A DNA stretch of 64,000 nt from positions 554,162 to 618,161 of the forward strand of contig BCLD01000001.1 of NCBI GenBank assembly GCA_001600875.1, in the 5' to 3' direction. Made by a program: the position numbers and the translations under genes. The DNA is from Solicoccozyma terricola (lineage: Eukaryota; Basidiomycota; Tremellomycetes; Filobasidiales; Piskurozymaceae). The stretch's first letter is position 1. Each line of letters starts with the position of its first letter. This document shows positions 23,188 through 43,600 of this stretch, one piece after another. Below the pieces are notes generated by a model, which made no database searches, had not been told where the DNA came from, and was given only the letters and a program-made list of their open reading frames with translations.

Positions 23188-24195
23188 AAGTGCCTTGGGT
23201 GCAGGGCAATGCAAATCGGGTTCGTGCCGTGCGGTCGCTGCCCAATACATATGACGGCTGACGGCCGGTTTAGTGAATCGTTACACAAGTCCCGCGGCGC
23301 TAGGCAAACACTGCCACCCAATCTCCCTGGATAGGTGGTCCTTATTTTTGGTTACTGTGTTTCATATGATTTCGGGGGGTAGTGCTGGGTGGGGGGTCAG
23401 CCCGGGATGAATTCGCGCAAGAGTGACAAAAACAGCTTCGGAGAAGGATGCAGAGTAGACAGAGGAATGCAATTCAATTTTTTTTCTCGTTGCGTGGGAG
23501 AGTCTGTTAGCTGGCTAGTTTGAGAGGCCGCGGATGCCAAGAGGAATGACTTGACTGCCTGCTATGCTACCCAACCCGTGTCTCCTGTCGAACAAGTAGA
23601 ACCCCCCACACCGACCTCACCTTGCAGCGACCAACCATCGCCAGCCCCGGCGTCGTCATCCAACACGGTGCCGTCACGAAATCTATTTTGCGGAGTCAGT
23701 TCTGTCAGCTTGCGCGGAAAAAACTCGTAAACAACGACCAACCAGCAATTAATTCAGGCCGTCGACCAACACCACACCACCTCGGCAACATCATTCGGTC
23801 ACATCGAGCACCAGACACCCACACACACAGCCCCTCAGTCTCCACAGTCCCCGCTAGGCCATCCTTTATAATCCACGACAGACGTTTGCGCTGATACGAC
23901 GGCAACACAATTTGTGTGAATCGGTGTTGCACTTGCTGCCGTCACCCTCCTTTCTTTCGATCCTTAATCTGGGTAGTTCCGCAACCCCATCATTCGTAGT
24001 TCATCTGGAGTTACCGACACTTGCCAAACCGGCCAAAAACATCCTTGAGCAGAAACACCATTACCCAAGCTGGAGCGACCTTCTCATCTCATCGCCAAGA
24101 CATTGCTTTGTTGATATCCAGGCAGACAGGGAAAACATCTCTCTGGACTCCTTTGTTGAAACGGAAATACGGAAACTTTGGCAGTCAACTTTCAG

Positions 24196-24222
24196 ATGGT
24201 GGCCGCTCGTCAACGTTTGTAA
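24196..24222 (+). promoter_or_regulatory. Possible upstream open reading frame
   Basis: ATG followed by seven sense codons and TAA, 69 bp before the start codon at 24292. If inside the transcript it could lower translation of the downstream gene. Whether it is transcribed cannot be told from the sequence. Confidence 0.35.
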
Positions 24223-24291
24223 AACCACCCACCCATTCCGTCCTCTTCGCTCCCGCGTTTCACCCGCAATCCCACCCTCTTTCCTATCGCA

Positions 24292-25865
24292 ATGGCGACA
24301 ACCACGGCTGCCGTTACGACCGCTGCAGCAGTCACTTCTACAACCTTGTTAGCTGCCACCACCTCAACTACCAGCTTGGCAGCTGCTGCTGCTGCGGTTA
24401 CAACTTCCACCGTCGCCCGCGCTGCTACGACCTCCGCTGTTGTTGCTGCTGCCGCAGTCTCCTCTACCTCGTCATCCGCATCGTCATCCGCTTCATCACA
24501 CATCTCGTCATCTGCGGAATCATCTACCTCTGCACATTCTACATCGACCACAGCAACTATCAACTCTTCATCCGTACTCGCTTTCATCTCACAATCCGCA
24601 GATGGAAGCACTCGATATGCCTCTGCAGGGAATGGGTTGAAGGGTGGGATCATTGGCGCCATTGTGGCCGGCGTAGTCGGAGGTATCGTCTTGTTGTTTG
24701 TTGTCTACAAGTTGCTGAAGCGAAGACGGGGAAAGCTGAATGCAGAGCGGAATCCTCCACCGTAAGTCTGTTTTCAAAACCCCCCCGGCCGCCCCTCATT
24801 TTTCCCGCTGAACTTGGTTGTCCTCTTTCTTCAGCCCTCCTCGGGATATGGCATACATTGGTAGCGCAGGCATGGCACATCGTAGAAACCAGAGCATGAA
24901 CATGAATCGCGCGTCAAGCTATAACAATCGTGAGTCTGCATGTCGTCGTTTGTATTCGCCTTTACTGATTGGATTACCCCCGCACAGTCATGTCACCTCC
25001 TCTGTCGCATTACGGGTCTCAAGGCATGCTCAAGGGCAGCTCAGATACTCCTTCCGAAATCGGCGCGCTAGATTCTGCACTCATCGGCGAATCACCCGTT
25101 TTATATTCTCGAGATGTGGAGCGGGGCTATGCACCGGCAACCATCGAGTCAAACTCGCCCATGTTTCCACAGGCAGATCATACACTAAAGTCTGGAGGAC
25201 TCATGGCCCCGACACCGAGATCGATGTCGGATGCAAGAACAGATGATGCCGTCAGTGCACCACCTTCATCTAGTCCTTCCCCGGTACCATTCGATAATGT
25301 AGATGGCTTGGCACTGGGAATGCGACCTGTTGCGACTGGGGACGGTAGCAGTGGTGGAGATCGCACGACGGCATCTGCTTCTCGATCGACATCTGACAGT
25401 TCGACCACCTCTTCACCTCGTCTTCTCGCTGAGGGTTCACAAGTAGCACATCGATCGCAAAGTCATAACCAACTGCCTCGCGTGCCGACGCATTTGAGGA
25501 ATCTCACAGGATCTACGTCGGCATCGTATGGCGGCTACGGTGCCTTTGGTCCGGGTTCACGACCGAATTCACACAACTCTCTGTCGTCGATGACTGGTGG
25601 TCGACCCCGACAACTGTCGGGTACTCCACATCATGGGCGAGCCATCGTTTTGTCGATGCCACAACCTCTCAGCGAGACCACGGAGCTGGATGGTTACCTA
25701 CCTCCTTCACCAAACATGTACGGACAGCACGGACAGGGTCTCAACGAGTTTGGAGCATACCTACCCCCTTCCTCATCAGCAAGTTCGAGTGCAGGAAGAC
25801 GTCGTCGGTCACAATCCCCGTCGCTGGTGTCGAACCCACCAAGCATGGATCGGAGACGGCCCTAG
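24292..25865 (+). CDS. Ser/Thr/Ala-rich single-pass membrane protein
   Basis: Exons: 24292..24761, 24835..24929, 24988..25865; 1443 nt, 480 aa. Residues 1-115 are almost only Ala, Thr, Ser and Val, the kind of sequence that becomes a heavily O-mannosylated stalk. Residues about 123-145 (GIIGAIVAGVVGGIVLLFVV) form one transmembrane helix, followed by the basic stop KLLKRRR. The remaining 330 residues are a Ser/Pro-rich cytoplasmic tail ending RRRP, with likely phosphosites. The architecture resembles the Wsc/Mid2-type wall sensors and the Skg6/Axl2-type membrane proteins, but no WSC or other folded domain is visible and no classical signal peptide precedes the stalk. A missed upstream exon could supply one. 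Function not assigned. Confidence 0.85.
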
Positions 25866-26416
25866 AAGAAAAAAACGAACAACACACGGACCGGACGCGG
25901 ACATTTTTTTTTAATCTTTTCCAAGATTGCATCAGATATCACTGCATTGGGGGACATTGTCAAACCAAGTCATACACTGTATAATCACCCAACTTGCCAT
26001 ATGCACTCTCCCTTGACGAACGTTGACGCCATATACCGGATTATGTAAGCTCAGGGTTTTTGTAAACAAGGGACTACCAAGACAACCCGCCGTCATGAGA
26101 TGTGGGATATCCGCGAGCATATCTAGGTCTCATCGTCTTTTCCCCAGCAACCACCGACCACCCGCTGCTCCTTGCGTCTACTTGTCACTTCTCGTCATTT
26201 CTCTCGACACCTGAAATCATTTCCTCCTCGCCTGCACACAGCATGACCATCTGTCAATGACCGGGTTGCATCGCGTGCTCTAGTTGTTCAACGCACTCAC
26301 CAGTCGTTTGATGCAGATTCTGGTCTTTCTACTCGAACAGGATCCTCAGGGGGTGGCGGAGAGTGGTCACTTGGACGGTGGTGACCCAACGCACATACAT
26401 TCGGCTCATCAAAGTC
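25866..26416. promoter_or_regulatory. Intergenic region before SET9
   Basis: 551 bp between tandem genes. T-rich run (about 25906-25918) just after the upstream stop codon; otherwise nothing recognisable. Confidence 0.45.
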
Positions 26417-29400
26417 ATGCGACCTCGCGTGCCCAAGCCGCTCAACCCTGAGACGGAAAGTTTACGCCTAGAGTTTGCTAATGATCTCAAGGACAACGAT
26501 GATTTTCTCGCTAGTATCCTTGTCGATTCGTTTGGGACAAAGGAGAATACGTTCATGGGTGTACATTACCAGTCGGCGGACTTTGAATCGAGGCGACCCG
26601 AGGTCGATAAACAAGAGGTGTTTCGGATAGTCAAGGAGACTGTCGTGGCGGATGACATGACGCAGGGTATTATCGAAATGATGAGGTGACTAGTAGCGGC
26701 CACGTCAATGAGGCAGGATTCTTGTTGACGAGTTGGTTGACCTCAAAACAGCCTGCCTGCAATTGTGAAATACTGCGAGGAGAAGCTGAAGAGCGATAAA
26801 GCCAGGATCAAGACCTTTCAAGAGTGAGAAATAAGAAGCTGGACAGCTCACAAACCTTCATCATAATCATGGTTGTTCACCTTCTCACAGACACCTCAAA
26901 CGATACCTCAGTCTCTACAGCCCAAGATGCCGTGTAGAGATCAAGATGACCGATCGTTATTCCTGGCACACTGGTCACCCTGAACTCGCAATAGTCGCTA
27001 CCCGAGACCTTCTCCCTCTTTCTGGAACCCATTCCTTTGGTCACCGTATACGATGGGGCAAGGCCTTTGCAGACGACAATGAACCGTGGGATAAGACGGA
27101 CCGCAAGATGAAACGATCACAAAGAATAAATACAGATCCGCTTCTAACGGAGCTCACAGGCGGACTCGCTCAGCTGCCATACAGCATGCGGAAGGATATT
27201 GATGATCTTGATGAGCACGAATACTACCCAGAGCCGGCGGAAGTGATCGACTTGGACGCCCCCCTGGAAATCATAGAGAGTGCATTCGAGGACGAACTGC
27301 TTAGTGAAAGCACAGGCGCCGAATCGAAAGTGGTTGAAGTGGCGGAAGAAGAGGTCAAAATGCGCGATTTCAGTATAGTGCAAAGTAGTCGTCACGTAAG
27401 TTCTAGAATGCCGCCTGGATGGGTTTCAGGAGCTCATCGCTTGGTACTTTCACCAGGGTACCATGTTGTTCCTCGGTCCCGGGCGGTTCTTGAACGTAAG
27501 TTTAAAGGATGATGTGTGCCCAGCTTTCCTCTTCTCGCTTACCAGTAGACTCTCCTCAGCATGACTGTGAACCAAACGTCAAGCTCGCAGCATCAGGCAC
27601 TCGTTCAAAGATCATGTCATTCAAGGTGATCAAGCCGATTAGGACTGGCGAAGAAATCTACACCTACTAGTACGTGTTGCATCCTGCGCCAGTAAATACA
27701 ATGATGCTGAGACAACGTCTTCCGACAGTGGTCCCAATTATTGTAAGCCTCTGGCTGTAGGTTATATCCTAGTAACAGCTTTGCTTACTCCCGTTTTTTT
27801 CGCGCCATACACTTCCAGTCGGACCGGGTAATAAAGAATGGTAAAGCTATGATTCGAAGAGGCCTTTGTGGCATCTTAAGCTGACTTTTGATACCCCGTC
27901 GATATAGCCTCTGCATGACATGCGAGAAACGCGGGAGAGGGGTATTCGCCCGGAAAATCGAAGACGGCATTGAAACTGGTGCAGAGCTCAGCGACATGCT
28001 ACGGACAGCCTCAATGTCAACGATCCTTAATGATTCGGATTCTCTGCCTTCTCCCCTTGGCCGTTGCGGGGAAAAGAAAGGCCGACTAGATTCCTCGCAG
28101 GTGCTGGCGCAGACCAGTTCATCATCTGTGATGGTTCCTCTGCAATTGATTAGCGTTACTTCCGGAAGTGATACGGAAGCAGACAACTCTGGTCAATTAC
28201 CAGAGAGAATCAGAACCAAGGCGATCACACGGCGCCCCGATTCGATACTTTTACGTTTGGATGTCTCCGAGTTGACCGAGGAGGAGCGGACACATCTTCG
28301 CAAGGTGAAAGGTAAAGACAAGGCTGTGTTTACCCCGGTCAAGAGAGTGCCACTTTCAGCTCCATCGAGAGATGGGTCGACCACGCCCAAAAAGTCATTG
28401 GCTGCCGATCATGATGATCGAATGATTGACTCTCCGTCCAAAAGCCGCGCAAGACGTCAAGCTGGCCTTGCTGCCGAGTCCTCCCTGCACACGATGATTA
28501 GTGATCCCTGGCAAAAGGGAAAGCGGTATAGCAAGCGAGTTTATACCCGTGGTCGGGTTGACCGGGATGAGAACGACAGTAGGACGACCAGTAGTGTCGC
28601 TGGCGGAGACGACGATCCGAATGCATGGAGGGCGCCACGATGTACGACTTGTATGGTGCAATGCAGCACACTCGTGCAGATTGGCGAGTACTCGATCACG
28701 CTGTGTGAGAGGTGAGGGCGCGATCTCTGCCCAGCAAGCGGCCTTGTCAACACGCTGATTCTTTTCCATGTGTTCTCGCAGATGCACACGCCACCATCGT
28801 ATCTTTGGATACCCTTGGCCTGCTCGATCGAGAGCCGAGGTTTTCAGTTACCCTCCCACGCATGTACGTCCCGGTTGGTGGCGACCAAATCGCACAGATC
28901 GCCGGCTCCGCAATGAGTACATGGCTGGTATTGACCAGGAGGAGCAGCATATTGTTGTCGGTCGTCCGAAGCGTCGCCAACTCGTATGCGAACCAGAGAT
29001 AACTCCCGAGACGCTGGAGGAACGCGAGGCTAGACTAGGACTATTGGCCGCGGAGCGTGCCGAGGAACTCGCTGCAGCCAAAAGCCATTTCGAAGCCGAG
29101 CTGCAGTCAGCCAGAAAAATCTTGAAAGGAATCTTGGAAGAGGACTCGTTGATGAAAAAGAAGGAAATTTCAGACAAGAAGACTTACCTCAAGGGTCATT
29201 CATTATGGCGTCGGTACGAATACGTTGAGATTACAGAGGAACCTGAACCGGACCTGTCGGAATATGCAGGAAGGACAAGAAGAGGTCGCACGTTCGGCAG
29301 AGACAGCGCATCTGGCTCCATCACCCCATCCACAGCCCCGATGGTATCTGGTCGAGCATCGACTTCCATCAACGTACCGCCCTCAAGCAAAATAGTTGAA

Positions 29401-31734
29401 TCCACCCTCTCCGAGTCGCCTGTTGTCACCGAAGGTTTCGCTATCAATCGCCCTCGGCGCGGAAGATCAAGGAGCGCGAATAGACTAGATATTGCCGAAT
29501 GTGAGGCCGACATCGCCGACGATACGTCCATTGCAATGGATGTCGCAATGGATGTCGCAATGGAGCTGCTGAATGATGCAGAGGCCGTCGTGGAAGGAAC
29601 AAGTTCCTTGAGATTCGCCGTCCCTAGTCCCTCGGAGCTTGAACGAGGAAAATTGCATGCGACTGCTGTCTCGCCGGTCAGAAGCGGTTGCTCCATGGAG
29701 GGAACTGCCTCATTTAACGAATCCGCTGATGGCATTGCGGTCGATAAAGTCCCTTTGCCGGACACCGGCATCGCTGTCGAACGGTCTGAAAATCGGCCAG
29801 CTAGCGCTGGACAACGCAGCGAACACACCCGTCAGCAAATCGCCGCCGCTTTGCAAGAAAACGGTCTATTCCCGACCAGTCGAGAACGAGAGGGTGGGCA
29901 TCGTCCCCGAGTCATACTAGATCCCGTCATCCACCAGCCAAAGGCCGACAGGCATACGAAGCGAAAGCTGGACGTCAGGGCTCCCGAATTGAGCCTTCTT
30001 CCACCGGGAGCTGCGAATGGCAACAACATCCGGCGAACGCGCCGGGAGGTACCTTGCGATGACTTCTACGAGGTCCCGGCTCCCATGGCTAGTTCATCTT
30101 CCACTACGAACAAGAAGAGCGGGTCCCTGGCGAAACATATTCCAGCGAGGCTTGACCTGAATGCCAGCAAAGGAGGTAGTGCCAAGAAAGCTGCATACCC
30201 TGATGTCATAGTCATTACCGAGTCTCCTGACGAGGATACCTTTGCTGCATCGACATCGACACCGGCAAAGCGAAAGTCCGACCTCTCAGAGTCCAATTCG
30301 GTGTCGCCGCGAGGCCCCATTGGGCGCGCAGGAACTACCGTTGAATACCCTATCATAATATCCGACGACGTAACCCCACCAGCAAACAAGTGCAAGTTTC
30401 CTGAGAGACCTGCTCCGCCGAAAAAGGCAAAGGTCGTGGCCACCGGTGCTCCGGGTGCCAACTCTCAACCAGCTCCACGTCGCCGCATCCAATTGGAGGG
30501 TTTTCATACGCAGCCTGAGCAATCCATATCGACTGACTCGCCAAAGGTCGATGCCCAGGCTGCAACGAGAAGCACCAGAAATGTCGGTCGCTTGGATGCG
30601 ATTGGCTCTAGCAGCTTGAAAGGCGGCGAGGAGGAAGAGGTGAACGAGTTGATTGGGGAAGGGCAAGATGTTACCGCCGAGGGGTCGACGACTCCGGGTC
30701 GGGAGGTGAGCGAGTGTCTCTGTGTGTCAATCCGTTCAGCTGATTGAGATGATGTACAAATGCAGAAGCAATCACGCCGTTCCGTATCACCCCACATGGT
30801 CCCCAAGTCGGTAAGACATACCGATGTCCAGCGGAACACTCCCCCTAAGCGAGTATTCGATCACATGGACGACGCCAGTGATGGACGACCGAATCGTGTT
30901 GTTCACACGTCTTCCAAACGCAAACGGTCGGGCGTCAAGGAAGACGATGGCAGAGATGTACAACCAGCCTCTGCCCCAGAGTCGAAAATGTTCTCGGCGG
31001 CTTGGACTGAGGAAAGAGGCTTGGGTTTCCCCAAATCCAAGTTGGTCACTTCCGTCGGCAGCTCAGCTGCTACCTACCCGATACCCCCCAAGTCTACCAG
31101 TCAGGCAGGTCTTTTGGCTTCACACAACATCTCTCGAAAATGGGGCATCAACCCTGAGATCGCTCTCGGTCCCAATCTTCAGCCACTGCTATATGATACG
31201 GCGTTTTTGCAGGCGCTGAGCGCATTGACCGGACATTTTCCGTCTCCGACCAAGTCGGAAGCCGTTCGTGAAGCTCTCGAGCAGGCGATGAATCGAAGAA
31301 TCGGCAAGCAGCAAGGCTCGTCTGCGCAACCAAGATTAACTCTCGAAGACCTCGTATACGTCCGAAAGCATTGTCAGTGTGGGAAATGCCGTGACAGCGT
31401 TCCACAGCGGACTACTCAACCCGTCCACCGACCAGCATCGGAGATGGGCATTAGTCCTGTCGTGGTTGGCAGGCTGCCGACGGTCAATCTCAGTGACACT
31501 CCTCTGGGCAAGAAGGCGACGACGAGCAAACCAACTTGCTACGAAAAGCATTCAGACCACGCATCTCGCAATCATCGTGCGCGCACTCCTCCCGTCGAGC
31601 AGTCTCCGCTGCCTCTTATACCTCCGTCATCAAGTCCAATGGCTTTGGGTCTTCTGGCTGCCCGTAATGTCTTCCAGCGAAACCGCCCGTGGACTCAGCT
31701 GAGTGGCGGGACGAATGTCGCCGCAAGACCATAG
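26417..31734 (+). CDS. SET9: Histone H4K20 methyltransferase Set9 (SUV4-20 family), unusually long
   Basis: Set9/KMT5-type SET enzymes methylate histone H4 Lys20. Exons: 26417..26685, 26752..26823, 26891..27395, 27457..27495, 27560..27669, 27729..27742, 27819..27840, 27908..28711, 28782..30705, 30766..31734; 4728 nt, 1575 aa. N-terminal helices (DDFLASILVDSF; HLKRYLSLYSPRCRVEI), then the SET core: VATRDL, LLTELTGG, MRDFSIVQSSRH, GTMLFLGPGRFLN, HDCEPNVKL (the NHxC-type motif), GEEIYTYYGPNYFGPGN and post-SET Cys KEC-LCMTCE. An acidic insert splits the SET domain. Near residues 588-625 a Cys/His cluster (CTTC...LCERCTRHHRIFGYPWP) resembles the extra Cys region of fungal Set9. The remaining ~950 residues are Ser/Pro/Lys-rich, with a 12-bp internal repeat at 29533-29567 (MDVAMDVAME). 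Exon 6 is 14 nt. The start codon is the first in-frame ATG before the helical domain. Confidence 0.92.
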
Positions 31735-32063
31735 GGAACTGCCTCGGCGGCTTTCCAACCCACTAGCAATCGTGAATTGTTACATTGCCAGCCAACCCGC
31801 GATGAAACTCTTGCATGCTGTCTGCATCTTGCCTTGCGATACTCTAGCACTCTAGCATTAACCTCTGTAGTCCACGAAATATGTTCAATTTATTTGCATT
31901 TTTGCCACGCGTGAGAAATAGGCGACTGGGTGAATCGAGTGGACTTGGGAAAGCTGGGCGGGATGGGTTTACCTGGCCTGACATCGTCTACGTCGACATC
32001 AGCGGTCACGAACAGAGTACCCGATAATAAGCCGCACGAGTGCTTGTATAGTCCTCCGTCGAG
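31735..32063. promoter_or_regulatory. SET9 3' region and CEF1 upstream region
   Basis: 329 bp between tandem genes; no motif recognised. Confidence 0.4.
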
Positions 32064-35236
<3,173 letters not shown>

Positions 35237-35903
35237 TTGTAACTCTACCTGGATTACCTGATGGCATCGATCCGACTACAAGTTGTTGACACGATGTTGG
35301 CACGTCTTGTTGTTGTTGTCACTGTTGTTGTTGTTGTTGTCGTCGTTGTCACAACCACAGAGGGACGGAACGCTGAGCCTAGTCGGGAGGACGTGCGCAG
35401 GATGCCTCCGAGATTGAGGTTGGTCACGAACGCGTCAACAAAACCCGTCTTGTCCGTCTTGTCGAATAGTGTCTGGTCACATCCTCCTGCAGAGCACACC
35501 GTCTCCCATGTCCCCGCCCGCGACGAGCAGGCCGGAGCTGTAGCCTCTGGGACCTCGCACGCTGCGGCGGTGAACTCACTTCCAGCCACATTCAAGCCAA
35601 AGAAAACCCATCCATGGTCGTTTGCTTCCTCTGTGTGTGACGCCGCAGTCCCATTTCATCGGTCGTTTGGGCCAAAACAAATCCGAGAGAAGGGTCGTAG
35701 TCAGTCAAGCAGGAGCTTGATACTTGTAACAGGACTTGACAAAGACGACTGCAGCCCATACGAACATCACCGGCAGGACGACATCTTGACTGTGCCACGG
35801 ATCACAGCTGTCTGGACATCCTTCTTCGAGCTCGCCCGTCATCAGTCCGTCCTCTTGCAACGCTTTCCCAGGAATCAACAATCACTATCCATCCATCTCG
35901 AAG
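35237..35903. promoter_or_regulatory. Intergenic region CEF1 / Gin4-type kinase
   Basis: 667 bp. Contains a GTT-type microsatellite (about 35307-35349). A frame open over part of it encodes nothing recognisable. Confidence 0.45.
35307..35349 (+). repeat. GTT trinucleotide microsatellite, interrupted
   Basis: Runs of GTT/TTG interrupted by CAC and CGTC, about 43 bp, just downstream of CEF1. Confidence 0.8.
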
Positions 35904-38900
35904 ATGGCTCAAGCTGCCACTGAGCGGCCTCAATCTGCTGCATCGACGTCCCAAGCTGGTCAGGACAGGCAACGTCACTCTAAACACTCTCAGCACAATT
36001 CCAAGAGGATGTCCAACTCGTCAGCTGGCCGAGATGAGAGCAAAATGATCGGTCAATGGAGAATAGGACGTACTATAGGGAAGGGTAGCTCTGGTAAGTC
36101 GGTCGCAATTGGCGCGTAACCGTTGATCGTACTGGACAGCTAATTGTTTGTTCCAATTGACAGGTCGGGTCAAGATCGCGAAACATGCCATCACTGGGAA
36201 ATACGCTGCAATCAAGATCGTACCAAAGGGCCTCATTTTGACTTCGCGCATGTCCATGTCAGAAGCTGGAGCGAGAGCAGACAAAGTTTTGCTCGGTATC
36301 GAGCGTGAGATCGTTATAATGAAGTTGATCGACCACCCCAATGTCCTCAATTTGTATGACGTTTGGGAGACTAGCGGCGAGTTGTGAGTAGTCGTGACCT
36401 GGCTAGTTGGGTTCAAGGCCTTGATATCGGTCGATCCGTGCCGACAGATACCTCATCATGGAATACGTACCAGGAGGGGAGCTTTTCGATTACCTCGTTA
36501 AGCGTGGCCGTCTTCCTCTCTCCGAAGCTCTTCATTACTTTCAACAAATCATCCACGCTGTAGATTACTGTCACCGGTTCAACATCTGTCACCGAGATTT
36601 AAAGCCAGAAAATCTCCTATTAGACAAGGACAAGAACATCAAGGTAGCCGACTTTGGTATGGCTGCATGGGAAGCTGGTGAACGAATGCTGGAAACGAGT
36701 TGTGGAAGTCCACATTACGCTAGTCCTGAGATTGTTGCGGTACGTCGGGGGGCCCTGCTGTTTCGCGTCTCGCCGGCATAACTGATCGAAAATTGGGCGT
36801 AGGGTCGCGCATACCACGGTTCTTCATCCGATATCTGGTCTTGTGGCATCATCCTCTTCGCTCTGATTACCGGACGACTACCCTTTGACGATGATAACAT
36901 TCGCGTGCTGCTGTTGAAAGTCAAAGCTGGCGTGTTTGAGATGCCAAATGAAGTCCAGGGGACGGCTCGAGATCTCCTTGGTCGGATGTTGGAAAAGGAG
37001 CCCGAGAAGAGGATCACTGTGAGTTGTCAGAGGTAGATTCCGGAATGATTTGGACCGAGCTAACCGTCGATGTGACAGATGCCGGAAATCCTGTCACATC
37101 CCTTCTTTGTGTCAAGACCTCCTCGGGTCATCCCTGGCCGTCCTCTCGTTTCGCCACCCAGCCTCGATGAGGTTGAGTGTCCTATCAGCTCTGCTCACGA
37201 TGTTGACCCAGATATCATGGGTAATCTGAAGACACTTTGGCATGGGGCTAGCGATGATGAGATCATAGCGGCACTGCTCAGCAAAGAGTAAGTTACCATG
37301 ACTAGCTGTCGCATATTATACTAAGGCCGCGCGTCCATGCACTAGGAAAACCTGGGAGAAAGCCATTTACCACTTGCTCGTCAAATACCGCAACAAGCAC
37401 CTGGAGAATTATAATGTCGACGAGGAAGAGCAGCAGCGAGCACGGCGTCAGGGTTCAACCACGAGCAGCAAGCAGCATGACTCGCTGCTGAATGCGCCTC
37501 GGCCTCACGGGCGTGACGCTGGACCAGAGGTGCTCGCAGATGTGGAGGATCACTCGACTTCTCCCGCTCGTCCACAAGCCCCCACGCCTACCAAAGCTCA
37601 AGGCGCTGCGCGAGGCACAGACCGAGCTGCCCGATTGCAAGCTCAGAGGGCAGCTCCAGCTGGACCGCGACCACCATTGTCGCCCCGCCCATCGTCTCTG
37701 ATGACCGGCGGGAATGACCAAATGGTCTATGCCCAACCTCTCAAGTTGGTTTCGGAACCCGGGGAGGAAGAGGAGGAAGAGGAGCATTCCGATGTGAAGC
37801 GCTATTACGACGAAATAACCCAACAGCTTGACAGCATGAGCGTGCGGGACTCGTCGTATTCCGACCGAGCTCCTTCGTACGGGGCTCCCTTGCACTCCCC
37901 GATGGAGTTATATCCGACATCACCTGCGCAAGACGCCGATTCGAGTCGATTTGCGGACGCTGAGGAGGACGACACGGATATGATGAGCGTTCACTCTGGG
38001 GCTCCAAGTACCGCAGTCCATCCTACGTCCCGTTCACCGATGGTCGGTCTTGGTTTCGATGGCTCTCGTCCGACGTTGGGCGAGGTCTCTCAGAATTGGG
38101 GACCATCCTTCTCGAGTATGATGTCCCAGTCAACCCACGAAGCTGGACCGTCTCGACAGACCAGCTACGCAGAGTCCGCTGCATCTGCACCTCTCCGCCA
38201 GGCGGTCAACTTTAGGGATGCGCCACCACCTCCGCCCAAGCGTGTTGCACCGCCAGCGATCACCGTCACCGTCACTCCGCTTAGCGAGTCTAGTCTGGGC
38301 AGGGACAACTCGTACGTATACATTGATATGGAACCGGCGTCACCGAACGCAAGTTGGAACGGTAGCTTCAACGGTCGTGGTGGTGGTGCTCAGTCCATAA
38401 TTAGCAGTTGGACCGACACATCCAAGCTCAAGAGGAAGAAGACAGCATCATCCGGCCAGCCCACGCCCTTCTCACCCGACCTCTCTGGTCAATCGAGCAA
38501 TGCTGCGAAAAGGTCATGGTTCCAGAATTTATTCACCTTCAAGCCTTCCCCATACACTCTCTGGTCGTATGAATCGATTTCAGTGACCGAACATGCGATT
38601 CAAAGAGCATTATTATCGTATGGCGTCAGAGTGGCTGTGGAGAGATTAGAGGGCCAGGTCGTCTTGAGATGCAGGTGGTCAGGTAGCAAAGGTTGGTATC
38701 TGCTGGGCATTTGCCATTTCCTTACGCCTAGATGCTGATGACTCTCTGCGTGCTACACAGACACTAGCAACGGGTCTTCCAAGGTCATTCAGTTCAAGCT
38801 CGAGATCCTCAAGGCAGCTCCGCCTACGAGGTACCAAACGGGAGTGAACATGTCGTTGACCAAGGGAGCGCAGTCCGCGTTCAAAGGTGAGTTTGAGTGT

Positions 38901-39033
38901 GGTCGAGTTTTAGCGTACTCGGTCACTCACCGTGCTGTTTTGCGCCCGACTTGCAGAGATCCATGGCCGTTTGAGGCAAGATTATCGACTGGACACGTCC
39001 CGCAACAATGCTCCATCTTCCGTTCGAATTTGA
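35904..39033 (+). CDS. GIN4: Gin4/Hsl1/Nim1-type protein kinase with KA1-like tail
   Basis: CAMK-group kinase of the Nim1/Hsl1/Gin4 family, which in yeasts acts at septins and the bud neck and tunes Swe1/Wee1. Exons: 35904..36093, 36164..36383, 36448..36739, 36803..37018, 37079..37287, 37346..38691, 38761..38886, 38957..39033; 2676 nt, 891 aa. Kinase domain about residues 49-325: [16 protein letters not shown] (glycine loop), AAIKIVPK (Lys), [31 protein letters not shown] (catalytic loop), [10 protein letters not shown] (DFG), [13 protein letters not shown] (activation loop and APE variant SPE), [19 protein letters not shown]. After it, a UBA-like segment ([18 protein letters not shown]), a long Ser/Pro/Glu-rich middle, and a C-terminal KA1-like region ([20 protein letters not shown]) for membrane phospholipid binding. 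Which of Gin4, Hsl1 or Kcc4 it matches best cannot be decided by eye. Confidence 0.93.
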
Positions 39034-39326
39034 TACACGATTTGACATCAGACCCTTTTTTTCGGACGGAGGATTCTTGCCCCGCCGCCGCTGTAGCCAC
39101 GAGTGCAACGACTGTAATATACGTACGCAGCACTCATACCGATACACTACGATGACCATCCGACCGACACACCACGATGTGTTGCGCAGAGAGATTGTCA
39201 TTCAACCTATCCGGTTACTACCGGCAAGTGCCACGCGTCAATGGGCCCATTTCAGCAATCGAGAGTAGTTGCCGCATACCACCCATATCGAGCACCTTGT
39301 CATTCAATCCCTCTACCAACAACGTC
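39034..39326. promoter_or_regulatory. Intergenic region kinase / PEX1
   Basis: 293 bp between tandem genes, nothing recognised. Confidence 0.4.

Positions 39327-43600
<4,274 letters not shown>

Larger units (their letters stand above)
22678..24291. promoter_or_regulatory. Long non-coding stretch before the Ser/Thr-rich membrane protein gene
   Basis: The largest gene-free interval in the window (1.6 kb). It holds a 3 x 10-bp tandem repeat (23158-23187), a short CA-rich stretch (about 23818-23833) and, close to the downstream start, a small open frame 24196-24222. Open frames elsewhere here lack conserved character. It may contain a long, perhaps spliced, 5' UTR. Confidence 0.5.
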
